From an uncultured Lachnospiraceae bacterium (GTDB taxonomy: Bacteria > Bacillota > Clostridia > Lachnospirales > Lachnospiraceae), in contig CAQGLR010000016.1 in the NCBI GenBank assembly GCA_948794795.1, positions 23,165-87,164 of the forward strand: a stretch of 64,000 bases of DNA, given 5' to 3'. Below, in pieces: positions 8,779 to 18,356 of the stretch; position 1 is the stretch's first letter; each line of letters starts with the position of its first letter. Under the pieces are notes generated by a model. It searched no databases. It was not told the DNA's origin and saw only the letters and a program-made list of their open reading frames with translations. Both the position numbers and the translations under genes were made by a program.

Positions 8779-9855
8779 TTAAAAAATTCCTGACATATCT
8801 TTTGTTCCAAAATTCACTAAAGGCAGCTTTACTGGCACTTTATCCTTCTGGCTTTTATATACTGCAAGAACCAGTTCCAATGCCCTTTTACCTGCATATC
8901 CATCAATATAAGGTATCCTGTCCTCTTCAATGGCCAAAACCATATCTGAAAACAAACGTGAATGTCCATTTCCATAAACATTATTTGTTATTTCACGTAA
9001 TTCTTTAATTACAGCATCATCCTTACTTTCATCTGAAAAATCCCATATATCTATGTTATTAGCAGATTTACCTCCTATTTTTACTGTACCTTTTTCGCCG
9101 AATAAATATAAAGATTCTTCCATATTTTCAGGATATACATTTGTTGTTCCTTCAATAATGCCTACAGAACCATTTTTAAAAGTTACTATAGCTGTTCCAA
9201 AATCTTCTGCTTCTATATAATTATGAAACTGTCGCCGTGTCACGCCATATACCTCTTCTATTTCATCACCTAACATCCAGCGTAATAAATCAATGCCATG
9301 TATACACTGGTTCATCAATGCACCACCATCCTGCTCCCATGTTCCTCTCCACAAAGCCTGTTTATAATACCTATAATCCCTGTTCCAGCGTACATGGACA
9401 GTACCATGTGAAATCCTTCCAAACCGTCCATTTTCCAAAGCTTTTCTTGTATTTTGTATTGCTATATTAAAACGGTTCTGGTGACAAGCACATACTTTTA
9501 CATTATTTTTCTCTGCCTGGTATATAATTTCATCTGCATCTTGTATGCTCATTGCAACAGGTTTTTCAATAATCACATGAATTTTATTCTGGATACAATA
9601 TAATGCAATTTCTGCATGTTTGCCACTTTCTGTTGCAATACTTATTAAATCTATGTTATTTTCTTTTATCATTTCTTTATAATTTGTATAACATTTAATA
9701 TTCTTATTTGGATTGATACCACTTTTTTCTAAAACTTGTTTCATATGTTCCGGAATTATGTCACAAACAGCAATAATCTCAAGCTTGTTATTTATTGCAG
9801 CCTTAATATGATTTATAGAAATACGTCCACAGCCTATCAAAGCATATTTCAACAT
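8779..9855 (-). CDS. wbpB: Gfo/Idh/MocA oxidoreductase, WbpB-type UDP-GlcNAcA 3-dehydrogenase
   Basis: A 358-aa NAD-dependent dehydrogenase. The N-terminal ALIGCGRIS is the dinucleotide fold, EKPVAMS near residue 93 is the Gfo/Idh signature, and the C-terminal half has NQCIHGIDLLRWMLGD. In WbpB/WlbA pathways this enzyme oxidises C3 of UDP-GlcNAcA for the aminotransferase. ATG 9855 is chosen over 9876 because GGAGG lies 7 nt upstream of it, inside the longer reading. The neighbours (WbpA-, WbpE- and WbpD-like) make the specific role likely. Confidence 0.85.
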   Translation of the reverse strand: MLKYALIGCGRISINHIKAAINNKLEIIAVCDIIPEHMKQVLEKSGINPNKNIKCYTNYKEMIKENNIDLISIATESGKHAEIALYCIQNKIHVIIEKPVAMSIQDADEIIYQAEKNNVKVCACHQNRFNIAIQNTRKALENGRFGRISHGTVHVRWNRDYRYYKQALWRGTWEQDGGALMNQCIHGIDLLRWMLGDEIEEVYGVTRRQFHNYIEAEDFGTAIVTFKNGSVGIIEGTTNVYPENMEESLYLFGEKGTVKIGGKSANNIDIWDFSDESKDDAVIKELREITNNVYGNGHSRLFSDMVLAIEEDRIPYIDGYAGKRALELVLAVYKSQKDKVPVKLPLVNFGTKDMSGIF

Positions 9856-9964
9856 CTGTCTGCCTCCTATATACACTTCATATTAATTTAATTTCACATT
9901 CTTTTAGCCTTAATCAACAGAAAAAATAATTTAAGAAAAACTTTTCCAGTACAATATCTGACTA

Positions 9965-11278
9965 TTACAATACTTCAATATTTTCTCTGTTAATAATATC
10001 CTTCATCACATTTTTAGTATCAAAAATTATTTTTGCATTTTTTTGTACCATTTCATAATCTACATTTGAATGTGCAGTTGTAATTATTATTAAATCATAT
10101 TTACTAACAATCCATCCATCAATCTTATCAAGACTGTAATACATAGTACCCTCATCTCTATAGGACTTAACCCATGGATCATAATATTCTACATATGCCT
10201 TGTGCTTTTTTAACTCCTTTATTACAGAAATAGCAGGACTTTCCCTGTAATCATCAATATCTGCTTTGTATGCCACCCCAAGTACTAATATACAAGAACC
10301 ATTTAAGGGCTTCTTAAAATTATTTAGTATTTTACTTGCCCGTTCTACACAGTACTCAGGCATTTTATCATTAATCATCATGGAATTTTCAATCATTGAT
10401 GTATGAAACCCAAACTCACGGGCCTTCCAAGATAAGTAATATGGATCTAAAGGTATGCAATGTCCTCCAAGCCCAGGTCCAGGATAAAATGCCTGAAAAC
10501 CATAAGGTTTTGTTTTTGCTGCATCAATTACTTCCCAGACATCTATATCCATTTTTTCGCATAACATAGCCAATTCATTCACTAATGCAATATTTACATT
10601 TCTGTAAGTATTCTCCAATATTTTTTCCATTTCAGCAACTTCCGGTGAAGAAACTTCACGAATATCACTATCTAATACAGCACGGTACATTGCAGCAGCA
10701 ATTTCTGTTGCATCTTTCCCAACCCCTCCTACTACCTTTGGTGTGTTTTTTGTTTTATATATCAAATTGCCAGGGTCAACCCTTTCCGGAGAAAAAGCCA
10801 GATAAAAATCTTCTCCACACTTTAAACCAGAACCATTTTCTAAAATTGGCATAATCAGTTCTGTTGTAGTTCCCGGATATGTAGTAGATTCCAAAACAAT
10901 TATTGTATTTCTTTTGAAGTGCCTTGCAATAGCCTGTGCAGAAGATTTTATATACGAAATATCAGGCTGTTGGTGTTTATCTAATGGTGTTGGCACACAA
11001 ATTGCAACAAAATCAGCTTCTTTAATAAAATCAAAGTTATTTGTTGCCCTGAACATGCCATTTTCAACAAGCTTTTTTAAATCTGAACCAACAACATCAC
11101 CAATATAATTCTGCCCTTTATTTACCATATCAACTTTTTCAGGCTGTATGTCAAAACCTATTGTTTTAAAGCCTGCTTTTGCCTTTTCTACTGCCAAAGG
11201 CAGACCAACATATCCAAGACCTACAACACCCACTATAAGTTCTTTTTTATGTATTTTATTTAATAATTCTTCTTTCAT
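9965..11278 (-). CDS. wbpA: UDP-N-acetylglucosamine 6-dehydrogenase, WbpA-type
   Basis: A 437-aa UDP-sugar dehydrogenase. GVVGLGYVGLPLA near residue 17 binds NAD, ESTTYPGTT is the conserved central motif, and PGPGLGGHCIPLDP near residue 265 carries the catalytic cysteine. It oxidises C6 of UDP-GlcNAc twice to give UDP-GlcNAcA. The WbpA/WecC class, rather than UDP-glucose dehydrogenase, is inferred from the operon. ATG 11278 has GAGGT about 7 nt upstream. The gene is separated from wbpB by about 110 nt with no clear terminator. Confidence 0.85.
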   Translation of the reverse strand: MKEELLNKIHKKELIVGVVGLGYVGLPLAVEKAKAGFKTIGFDIQPEKVDMVNKGQNYIGDVVGSDLKKLVENGMFRATNNFDFIKEADFVAICVPTPLDKHQQPDISYIKSSAQAIARHFKRNTIIVLESTTYPGTTTELIMPILENGSGLKCGEDFYLAFSPERVDPGNLIYKTKNTPKVVGGVGKDATEIAAAMYRAVLDSDIREVSSPEVAEMEKILENTYRNVNIALVNELAMLCEKMDIDVWEVIDAAKTKPYGFQAFYPGPGLGGHCIPLDPYYLSWKAREFGFHTSMIENSMMINDKMPEYCVERASKILNNFKKPLNGSCILVLGVAYKADIDDYRESPAISVIKELKKHKAYVEYYDPWVKSYRDEGTMYYSLDKIDGWIVSKYDLIIITTAHSNVDYEMVQKNAKIIFDTKNVMKDIINRENIEVL

Positions 11279-11299
11279 TGTTTACCTCAATATTGAAAA

Positions 11300-12385
11300 T
11301 TAATTTATATATTCTTCTATAATACCCACAATTTTTTCAGCCGCATGTCCATCCCCAAAAATCTGTGCAACATCTAGTTTATCCTGTCCATAAGAATTAT
11401 TATTAATTAATGATAAATTTGCTTTAATAGAATCTTTGTTATCAAAATCAATATTTTGTATAAATCCACATTCTAACAACTTTGGCCATATAACTAAATC
11501 CAGCATATATAAACATTTTTTCCCACAAAATGCAGCTTCTTTTGAAGCACCTCCTGAATCCGAAACCAATATTTTACAATTATTTAGCAAAATTACCATT
11601 TCCTTATATCCTATTGGATTAATAATTTGTATTTTATCTATATTTTCTACTCTTTCCATTAGCCCAAACTGTTCTAACATCTTTCTGGTTCTTGGATGGA
11701 CTGGAAAAACAACAGGATAATTAATTTGTTCCAAAAAGCTGATAATATGTTCCATTCTTTTTTTATCTGATGTATTTTCCTGCCGGTGCCATGTTAATAA
11801 AACAAACTCCTTTGGGAACTGATTTAAATAACCATCATAATTTCTTGAAGCACAATATAAAAATTCATCATACATTACATCACCAGTAAAAAAAATTTTC
11901 CCTGGACAAATTCCTTCATTGATAAGATTTTTTTCTGATTCTTTATCCGGAGCACATAAATAATTTGATAAATGGTCAACTACAATCCGGTTACACTCTT
12001 CCGGATTATTACTATTATGTGTCCTTGGGCCTGCTTCAATATGAACTAATGGAATAAGCAGTTTAGATGCAACTAATGCAGCCGCCAAGGTAGAATTAGT
12101 ATCACCATAAACAAGTACGCAAGAAGGTTTATACTTTACCATGGCTTTCTCAAGCCCTACCATTGCCTTTGCCGTCATCTGTGCATGGCTTGCACTTCCT
12201 ATATATAAATTCTCTCCGGGTAATGGAATACCTAATTCTTCAAAAAATATATCTGACATGTTTTCATCATAATGCTGGCCTGTATGAATTATAATTTCAT
12301 TTATATTCCTTTTATGGAGTTCCCTTGAAACTGGAGCCAGTTTAATAAACTGTGGTCTGTTACCAACTACATGCATTATTTTCAT
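11300..12385 (-). CDS. wbpI: UDP-N-acetylglucosamine 2-epimerase family, WbpI-type
   Basis: A 361-aa non-hydrolysing UDP-GlcNAc 2-epimerase family member. VVGNRPQFIKLAP at the start, HTGQHYDENMS, VYGDTNSTLAAAL, HIEAGPRTHNSNNPEECNR and the late SDSGGASKEAAF are all family landmarks. With the preceding set it most likely acts as WbpI, converting UDP-GlcNAc3NAcA to UDP-ManNAc3NAcA; a WecB role (UDP-ManNAc) is the alternative. Start ATG 12385 is preceded by GGAGG. The stop lies 21 nt before the wbpA start. Confidence 0.85.
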   Translation of the reverse strand: MKIMHVVGNRPQFIKLAPVSRELHKRNINEIIIHTGQHYDENMSDIFFEELGIPLPGENLYIGSASHAQMTAKAMVGLEKAMVKYKPSCVLVYGDTNSTLAAALVASKLLIPLVHIEAGPRTHNSNNPEECNRIVVDHLSNYLCAPDKESEKNLINEGICPGKIFFTGDVMYDEFLYCASRNYDGYLNQFPKEFVLLTWHRQENTSDKKRMEHIISFLEQINYPVVFPVHPRTRKMLEQFGLMERVENIDKIQIINPIGYKEMVILLNNCKILVSDSGGASKEAAFCGKKCLYMLDLVIWPKLLECGFIQNIDFDNKDSIKANLSLINNNSYGQDKLDVAQIFGDGHAAEKIVGIIEEYIN

Positions 12386-12416
12386 TTATTTTTTTCCTCC
12401 CAGATAAAGGGTAATT

Positions 12417-14327
12417 TTAATTTATCATTTGATGGTATCTGTATGCATTGTCATGAAACTTTTCCTGCCATATTTCCAAGCTGAGCATCCCCCAGATATT
12501 CCTACTGAACTTACCCTCTTTATCAATTTTCTGTAACACCATTCTGTTGTCAACCAAATCCCTTTCTAATGCTTTTTTAGAACCTAAAATATCATGTATA
12601 TATTCTTTTAACTCTCCCTTAATCCATAAATTTAGCGGAAGAGGAAATCCCATCTTATCAGTCCTGTTTTTAACTGAATCTGGAAGGTATTTACTTACAA
12701 CTTTTTTAAAAATATATTTCATTTCTCCATCACGTAATTTAAAGTTCGCAGGAATTGTTGCAACAAGTTCTACTAAACGGTGGTCTAAAAGAGGCACTCT
12801 TGATTCAATCCCATGTGCCATACTCATACGGTCTTCTACCTGTAAAAGTGCAGGTAACAATGTTTTAAAATCAAAATGGGTCATACGGTCAAAATAAGAA
12901 CTGTTATTAACATTATCAGCATTAAATATTTTTAAAAATGTCTGGAATGAATCATAATTACAATTACCATTCAGTCTTATACATTCAAGTACTGATGATG
13001 AACGGTTAACCAGCTTAAAATATCTCCTGTCAATTGGATCAAACAGCCCTTCACTCCAAAAATCTTTAAGCATTGGTTTATAATTTTTTAAACATATTAA
13101 ATTAGGAATTATAGATTGGTATGTAACAATAAATTTTCCTGAATTTATCGTTCCATCAATAGCTCCTTTAATACATTGTTCAAAATATGCAATTAAATAT
13201 CTTGTGTAGCCTCCAAATATCTCATCTCCTCCTTGTCCCCCTAATATCACTTTTCTTTTTGTTGAAACAAGCTGTGATACCATATACTGGCAAAATGAAC
13301 CTGGTCCGGCTACTGGATTATCCAGATAGTAAATAACATCCTCTATATTTTCTATAAAATCCTGGGAAGAAATTACCTTTTTTAACAATTTAAAATTATG
13401 TTTTTTTGCAACATCTTCAGAATACATACTTTCATCATACTCATTTCCTTCATTAAATTTTCCCACAAAACCTATAAAATTATCCGCACCTTTTATACCA
13501 GAAGCAACTGCTGAAATAGCTGATGAATCAATACCTCCACTTACATATCCGCCTATAGGGACATCACTCCTTACATGATATTTAACCGAATCTGTTAATA
13601 TTTCATCTAATTGCTCTAAAAAATATTTTTCTGTATGATACCAGTCTAAATCATAATATACTTGCCAGTATCTGCTGGTTTTAACTTCACCCTCACAAAC
13701 TTCAAGTATATGGGCAGGTTCAAGTTCATTTATTCCTTTAAATAATGTTTTATTCTCCAAACAGAACTGAAACGTAATATAATCCCTGAACGCTCTTTCA
13801 TCTGTTTCAATTTTCTTTAAAAAAGGTAATAAAGTTTTCATTTCTGATGCAAAAAAAAGAACGTTGTCTATAATGGCATAATAAAACGGTTTAATTCCAA
13901 AACGGTCACGTGCACAGAATAATTTATGTTTCTTTTCATCCCATAAAGCAAATGCAAACATTCCAATAAAATGATCTACACATTTTACTCCCCATTTCTC
14001 ATATGCTTTCAAAATCACTTCTGTATCACTTTTTGTACGAAACTTTTTTTCTCCAATTTCCTTACGCAATTCTAAATAATTATATATTTCACCATTAAAA
14101 CTTATCCAATTTCCACTTTCAGACTGCATTGGCTGCTTACCTAATTCAGAAAGTTCAATAATACTTAACCTGCGGTGTGCCAAACCAATATATTTATCTT
14201 TATGGATCCATATTCCAGCACCATCAGGTCCTCTATGTTTTTGCAGGTCATTCATTACTTCTAAATACTTTTTTATATTACCAATACCTAGTGTTTTTAA
14301 ATTAAATACACCTGCAATTCCACACAT
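12417..14327 (-). CDS. asnB: Asparagine-synthase-type glutamine amidotransferase (AsnB-like)
   Basis: A 636-aa two-domain enzyme. The N-terminal Ntn amidotransferase domain begins MCGIAGVF with the nucleophile Cys2, followed by HRRLSIIELSELGKQPM and SFNGEIYNY. The synthetase domain carries the PP-loop SGGIDSSAISA near residue 265 and the SRVPLLDHRLVE segment near 530. Free asparagine synthesis is possible, but AsnB homologues in glycan loci commonly amidate uronic acids (for example WbpS in Pseudomonas O-antigen loci). Here the operon makes a diacetamido uronic acid, a natural target. Start ATG 14327 has AAGGAGA 8 nt upstream. Confidence 0.85.
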   Translation of the reverse strand: MCGIAGVFNLKTLGIGNIKKYLEVMNDLQKHRGPDGAGIWIHKDKYIGLAHRRLSIIELSELGKQPMQSESGNWISFNGEIYNYLELRKEIGEKKFRTKSDTEVILKAYEKWGVKCVDHFIGMFAFALWDEKKHKLFCARDRFGIKPFYYAIIDNVLFFASEMKTLLPFLKKIETDERAFRDYITFQFCLENKTLFKGINELEPAHILEVCEGEVKTSRYWQVYYDLDWYHTEKYFLEQLDEILTDSVKYHVRSDVPIGGYVSGGIDSSAISAVASGIKGADNFIGFVGKFNEGNEYDESMYSEDVAKKHNFKLLKKVISSQDFIENIEDVIYYLDNPVAGPGSFCQYMVSQLVSTKRKVILGGQGGDEIFGGYTRYLIAYFEQCIKGAIDGTINSGKFIVTYQSIIPNLICLKNYKPMLKDFWSEGLFDPIDRRYFKLVNRSSSVLECIRLNGNCNYDSFQTFLKIFNADNVNNSSYFDRMTHFDFKTLLPALLQVEDRMSMAHGIESRVPLLDHRLVELVATIPANFKLRDGEMKYIFKKVVSKYLPDSVKNRTDKMGFPLPLNLWIKGELKEYIHDILGSKKALERDLVDNRMVLQKIDKEGKFSRNIWGMLSLEIWQEKFHDNAYRYHQMIN

Positions 14328-14524
14328 AATAATTGTTCTCCTTAATATGTTTTGTTTTATATATTTTTTTACTGTAATTAATTAAATTTATTATGCAGCT
14401 TTTATATTTTGGATCTTACAATTCTAAAGCTATTTTTATACCGTTTACTTAATTTACATAAATATAATAATTATTTTTATCATAAAATTTCACTACTATA
14501 AACTTATTGTTTTAATAATCCAAA
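14328..14524. other. Intergenic AT-rich gap inside the glycan operon
   Basis: About 200 nt of very AT-rich sequence between the GT-D gene and the asnB-like gene. I see no convincing terminator, promoter or small gene in it. It may only separate two modules of the operon. Confidence 0.4.
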
Positions 14525-15784
14525 CTAAAATGTTATTTTAGAAACAACCTGGCTAATATAAGCTTCATCATTACAATCCGAAACTACTTCTCCTCCACAA
14601 ACCTCATTAACATATTTTTGAGGAATATTAACTTTTGTATCAGCTCCCATTAAATACCACTCATATTCAAGATCCAAATGACCAATATCTAGTGCCTGGT
14701 ATCCACTACATGCCAGATCATATGCTAATACTGTTGCTGTAGGACCCACTGATGCTAAAACTATATTATCTTTATTAAATTTTAACACCTCTTCTAAAAT
14801 CTCATCATATTTATCAAATGCATTAACACTAGGTACCAATATTCTTTTTATACTATTTGCATTAGCAAATAAATCATTGCCAACACCCATTCTTGTATAT
14901 TCACCTTCAACTATTAATATATCTTTCTTATTCCAGATTGATTTAAAACAATTAAAAATCTCCTTCGGTTTTTTCTTATCTTTACGTAGTATATAAGGTC
15001 TTGTTATATATGCATCATGATAAGTTTTACTTATGTCTATATATTTCCTGTGTTGTTTTCTGACCTCAGCTGTCATATATTGACGGATAGCATCTGCTGC
15101 ATCATCTGTATAAACTTCTAATGAACCATAATTATTTGCAATACAAATTAATATATTGGGATTATTTTTTGTAATAATTTCACATAATCTTTTTGATAAC
15201 TTATTATTTACTAATTGAAATTTTGGTCTGTTTTCACCCGCCATAATAGAAAATTCACCATCACCAAACCTGCATACAGATGCATTTTCTTCAATTATCT
15301 TTTTAAATGTATAATCTATTGGATAAAACTCTGGAAAGAAAAAACTCTTATCTTTACATACTGGATTCATTTCATAGACTAAGTTACTAATCCTGAATTT
15401 ATTCTTTTTTATGTAATTATCAAATTTGGCATCAATATAATCATTAATTACATTTCTTTCCCACTTTTTATTATTAATAAATGATAAAGAAGAATTTTTT
15501 GGAGATTCATAACCTGTATAATAACTGATAATTTTATCTTCTGGTACTGATAAATTTATTAATTGTTCTATAATTGTACTATAATGGATGGTAGCTATTA
15601 TAATATAATCAAATTGTAACTCTGCTACATCTTTTGGCGGAAAAACCATATGGCCATTCCATAACTTATAATGTTTTTGTGGGTTATTATCCAAATATCC
15701 TGTTAATTCATATTCTCCATTAACCAGAATACTTTCTACACGTTCAGAACAATTACCAGTTCCAAAAATCAAAATAGATATCAT
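14525..15784 (-). CDS. Rossmann module fused to GT-D (DUF1792-type) glycosyltransferase
   Basis: A 419-aa protein in two parts. Residues 1-110 are the Rossmann-like module of this operon (SILIFGTGNCSERV, GYLDNNPQKH, YIIIATIHY). From about residue 145 the GT-D domain starts: VCRFGDGEFSIMAGENR near residue 172, and SVGPTATVLAYDL followed by DIGHLDLEYEWYLMGAD near the end. These match DUF1792 glycosyltransferases such as the glucosyltransferase of streptococcal Fap1 glycosylation. It likely adds a hexose to a lipid- or protein-linked acceptor. ATG 15784 follows AAAAAAGGA with almost no spacing, so the start is uncertain; a better GGAGG lies 25 nt further upstream without a matching standard start codon. 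Confidence 0.8.
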   Translation of the reverse strand: MISILIFGTGNCSERVESILVNGEYELTGYLDNNPQKHYKLWNGHMVFPPKDVAELQFDYIIIATIHYSTIIEQLINLSVPEDKIISYYTGYESPKNSSLSFINNKKWERNVINDYIDAKFDNYIKKNKFRISNLVYEMNPVCKDKSFFFPEFYPIDYTFKKIIEENASVCRFGDGEFSIMAGENRPKFQLVNNKLSKRLCEIITKNNPNILICIANNYGSLEVYTDDAADAIRQYMTAEVRKQHRKYIDISKTYHDAYITRPYILRKDKKKPKEIFNCFKSIWNKKDILIVEGEYTRMGVGNDLFANANSIKRILVPSVNAFDKYDEILEEVLKFNKDNIVLASVGPTATVLAYDLACSGYQALDIGHLDLEYEWYLMGADTKVNIPQKYVNEVCGGEVVSDCNDEAYISQVVSKITF

Positions 15785-15870
15785 TCCTTTTTTATTTGCG
15801 TTAAAGCAAATATTCCTCCTTCCATATGGCTTTGTATGCGGAAATATTGTTTTTTATTACAATACTGGTT

Positions 15871-16800
15871 TTATTTCCATAAAAAGAAAGCTTTACCAAT
15901 TTTTTCCCCAAATCTCTTCCTGCACATTGTTACAACTTCCTTTTTATTTGTTAATTCCAATTTTACAGCCTGGTCTGCTATCTTTTTTAATATTCTGTAT
16001 AACTCTTTTAAGTCTTCTAAATTACCAGGTTCTCCTTCTTCGTAAAAAATCTTACATAACAGTTTCATTTCATCTTTTTCAATACAAAACCCATTTTGCT
16101 TAAATGCATAATCTTTTATATAATATAATGCATTAAATCTTTCTTCTGAATGGTTATTAATCATATCAAATGTTTCATTCTGTCCCGCAACACGCCATAA
16201 TAAAAATACTTCATCAAGATTTTTTATCTTTCCATGTAATGAACATTCTACCCAGAATAAATAATCTTCTGCCCCGCACATATTATCCTTAAAACGTATA
16301 TTATGCTTGTTAACAAATTTCCTTCTTACCATTGCTGAACCATTTACAACAGTATTATTTAATAATAAATAAGCTTTTATATAATCAGGATTTAAACATA
16401 CTGACCACTGCTTATTTATATCATTTCCCACGCCATCAATTTGTCTTTGATGACCGCCAACTACTTGTATTTCTGGATGGCAGTCTAAGTATTTTATTTC
16501 ATGTTCAAGGCGGTAAGGCAATGCTATGTCATCATCATCCAGAAATGCTATATATTCTGTTTCTGCCATTTCAATTCCTCTGTTACGTGTATATGCAATA
16601 CCTTTATTAATATTATTTTGTAATACTTTAATTCTTTTATCATTAAACTGGTTTAAAATCTCTAAACTTCTATCCTGTGAACAATCATCTATACATAACA
16701 GCAAAAAATCAGGATATGTCTGGTTTAAAATACTTCCAACTGCTTCTTTTAAATATTTTTCACCATTATAAACTGGCATAATTATTGTTACCCTGCACAT
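15871..16800 (-). CDS. Family 2 glycosyltransferase
   Basis: A 309-aa GT2 (GT-A fold) enzyme. TIIMPVYNGEKYLKEAVGSILNQTYPDF is the family N-terminus, CIDDCSQD near residue 38 binds the nucleotide, and FLDDDDIALPYRL near residue 90 is the metal-binding DxD region. GAEDYLFWVECSL near residue 175 is the ED acceptor-base segment. There are no membrane segments, so it probably works at the inner face of the membrane. Start ATG 16800 has GGAGGG 5 nt upstream. The sugar is unknown. Confidence 0.85.
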   Translation of the reverse strand: MCRVTIIMPVYNGEKYLKEAVGSILNQTYPDFLLLCIDDCSQDRSLEILNQFNDKRIKVLQNNINKGIAYTRNRGIEMAETEYIAFLDDDDIALPYRLEHEIKYLDCHPEIQVVGGHQRQIDGVGNDINKQWSVCLNPDYIKAYLLLNNTVVNGSAMVRRKFVNKHNIRFKDNMCGAEDYLFWVECSLHGKIKNLDEVFLLWRVAGQNETFDMINNHSEERFNALYYIKDYAFKQNGFCIEKDEMKLLCKIFYEEGEPGNLEDLKELYRILKKIADQAVKLELTNKKEVVTMCRKRFGEKIGKAFFLWK

Positions 16801-16865
16801 ACTGCCCTCCCCGCCAAATAAACTTTTTCTGCTTTATAAGTACATATAATTTCTATTCTAATTAA

Positions 16866-18275
16866 TTATCCATTAATTAACTTCAGCATATAATTAATAT
16901 AATCATTTTTATTAGATTTAACTCTAACAGTTTCTCTTGCTCTGTTTCCAAGCCCGGTTAATTTCACACGGTTTTTTTCAATATATTCTATTTTATTGGA
17001 AATCTCTTCAATATCATTTATACCGCAAATAAAACCATTATCCCCATCTTTGATAAATTCATCTGTTCCAGAAACTGCTGTAACAACTGGTACAGTTCCA
17101 TAAGACATAGCTTCAAGCATAGAAATGCTAGCTCCTTCAAAATCGGATACACTTAAAAAGATGTCCTGGTCTTTCCAGTAATCTGGCATTTTTTCTCTTG
17201 GAACATTGCCATACAATGTTATATAATCTGATAATCCATTTTCCTTAACTAATTCTTTTAATTTATTAAAATAATTTCCATCTCCAGCAACATTTAAATG
17301 ATAATTAACATTGTGTTTATTTAAGTTAAACATTAATGGAACAATTAAATCTGCTCTTTTTTGGAATTTAGTTACACGGGCTGCATATCCAATTTTAATT
17401 GGTATATCTTTATCAACTGTATAATTTCTTTTAAGATTTTTATTATATTCTACAGGACTTTCTTTATACTGTACCTTTACTTTATCTACTCCAAAATCAT
17501 TTATTAAATGGTTATTTATTTTTTTGCTTACTCCTGTAATAACATCCATATATTCCTGCATAAATGCAGCTTTGCGGTATAAAACTACCTTGTCATTATG
17601 TATAACTGATATACACCTTACCAAACCTGGAAAATATTTTTTAACAATTGCAACTGCAATTAATACCTGGTTTTGCCAGTTATCTATTACTACACAAGGA
17701 ACACTTTGTAAAATTACTTCTACGAGCCTTTTAATAGAATTCCAATAATCATCATAATCAAAATTAAAATAACATATATTATTTTCTAAACCAGATGGTT
17801 CAGTATTATCTGTTTTCTTTGTAAAAATACTTATATTTTTAAAATATGGCTTCATTTCATTTGCAAGCATAAAAGTAAAACTTTCTATACCACCAAGGAC
17901 CAGCCCTTCTTCTAAACCAAATACCAGTTTTCTTCCGTCCTGCCTGCTGGCATTTATTTCTTTTAAATAATTAAATTCTTCAATATGCTTATCCACATAA
18001 TCCATAATTAGTTCTTCTTTTATAACAATGTTTCCTATAAGCCCCATTTCTGATAATTGTTTTTCTATCTCCATCTGGTAATCACTGGCAATCAGGATAT
18101 GACATTTTTCCTTGCACAATATTTCTGGCGGGTTTACAATCTTTCCCTCTACTACTTTTCCCCACTTATTTTTATCATTATCTACAAAATACATAAAATC
18201 AATTTTTAAGTTTTTAAGAGTTTTTGCAACCTTTATAGCCCCTCCAGATGCACCAAAAATAACAATATTATCCAT
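16866..18275 (-). CDS. Rossmann module fused to GT4-type glycosyltransferase
   Basis: A 469-aa fusion. Residues 1-105 are the Rossmann-like module (IVIFGASGGAIKVAKTL, FVDNDKNKWG, ILIASDYQ). The rest is a GT-B glycosyltransferase of the GT4 family: KIGYAARVTKFQKRADLIV near residue 290, then SDFEGASISMLEAMSYGTVPVV near 378, whose glutamates contact the donor. It probably adds one residue of the repeat unit. ATG 18275 has AGGAG 7 nt upstream. Donor and acceptor unknown. Confidence 0.8.
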   Translation of the reverse strand: MDNIVIFGASGGAIKVAKTLKNLKIDFMYFVDNDKNKWGKVVEGKIVNPPEILCKEKCHILIASDYQMEIEKQLSEMGLIGNIVIKEELIMDYVDKHIEEFNYLKEINASRQDGRKLVFGLEEGLVLGGIESFTFMLANEMKPYFKNISIFTKKTDNTEPSGLENNICYFNFDYDDYWNSIKRLVEVILQSVPCVVIDNWQNQVLIAVAIVKKYFPGLVRCISVIHNDKVVLYRKAAFMQEYMDVITGVSKKINNHLINDFGVDKVKVQYKESPVEYNKNLKRNYTVDKDIPIKIGYAARVTKFQKRADLIVPLMFNLNKHNVNYHLNVAGDGNYFNKLKELVKENGLSDYITLYGNVPREKMPDYWKDQDIFLSVSDFEGASISMLEAMSYGTVPVVTAVSGTDEFIKDGDNGFICGINDIEEISNKIEYIEKNRVKLTGLGNRARETVRVKSNKNDYINYMLKLING

Positions 18276-18356
18276 TAAATATCTCCTGTTCTTTGCCAGA
18301 ATTTAACTTTTATTTCTGTTAGTATTCTTATATATTAATTATTTTTAATTTTCTAA

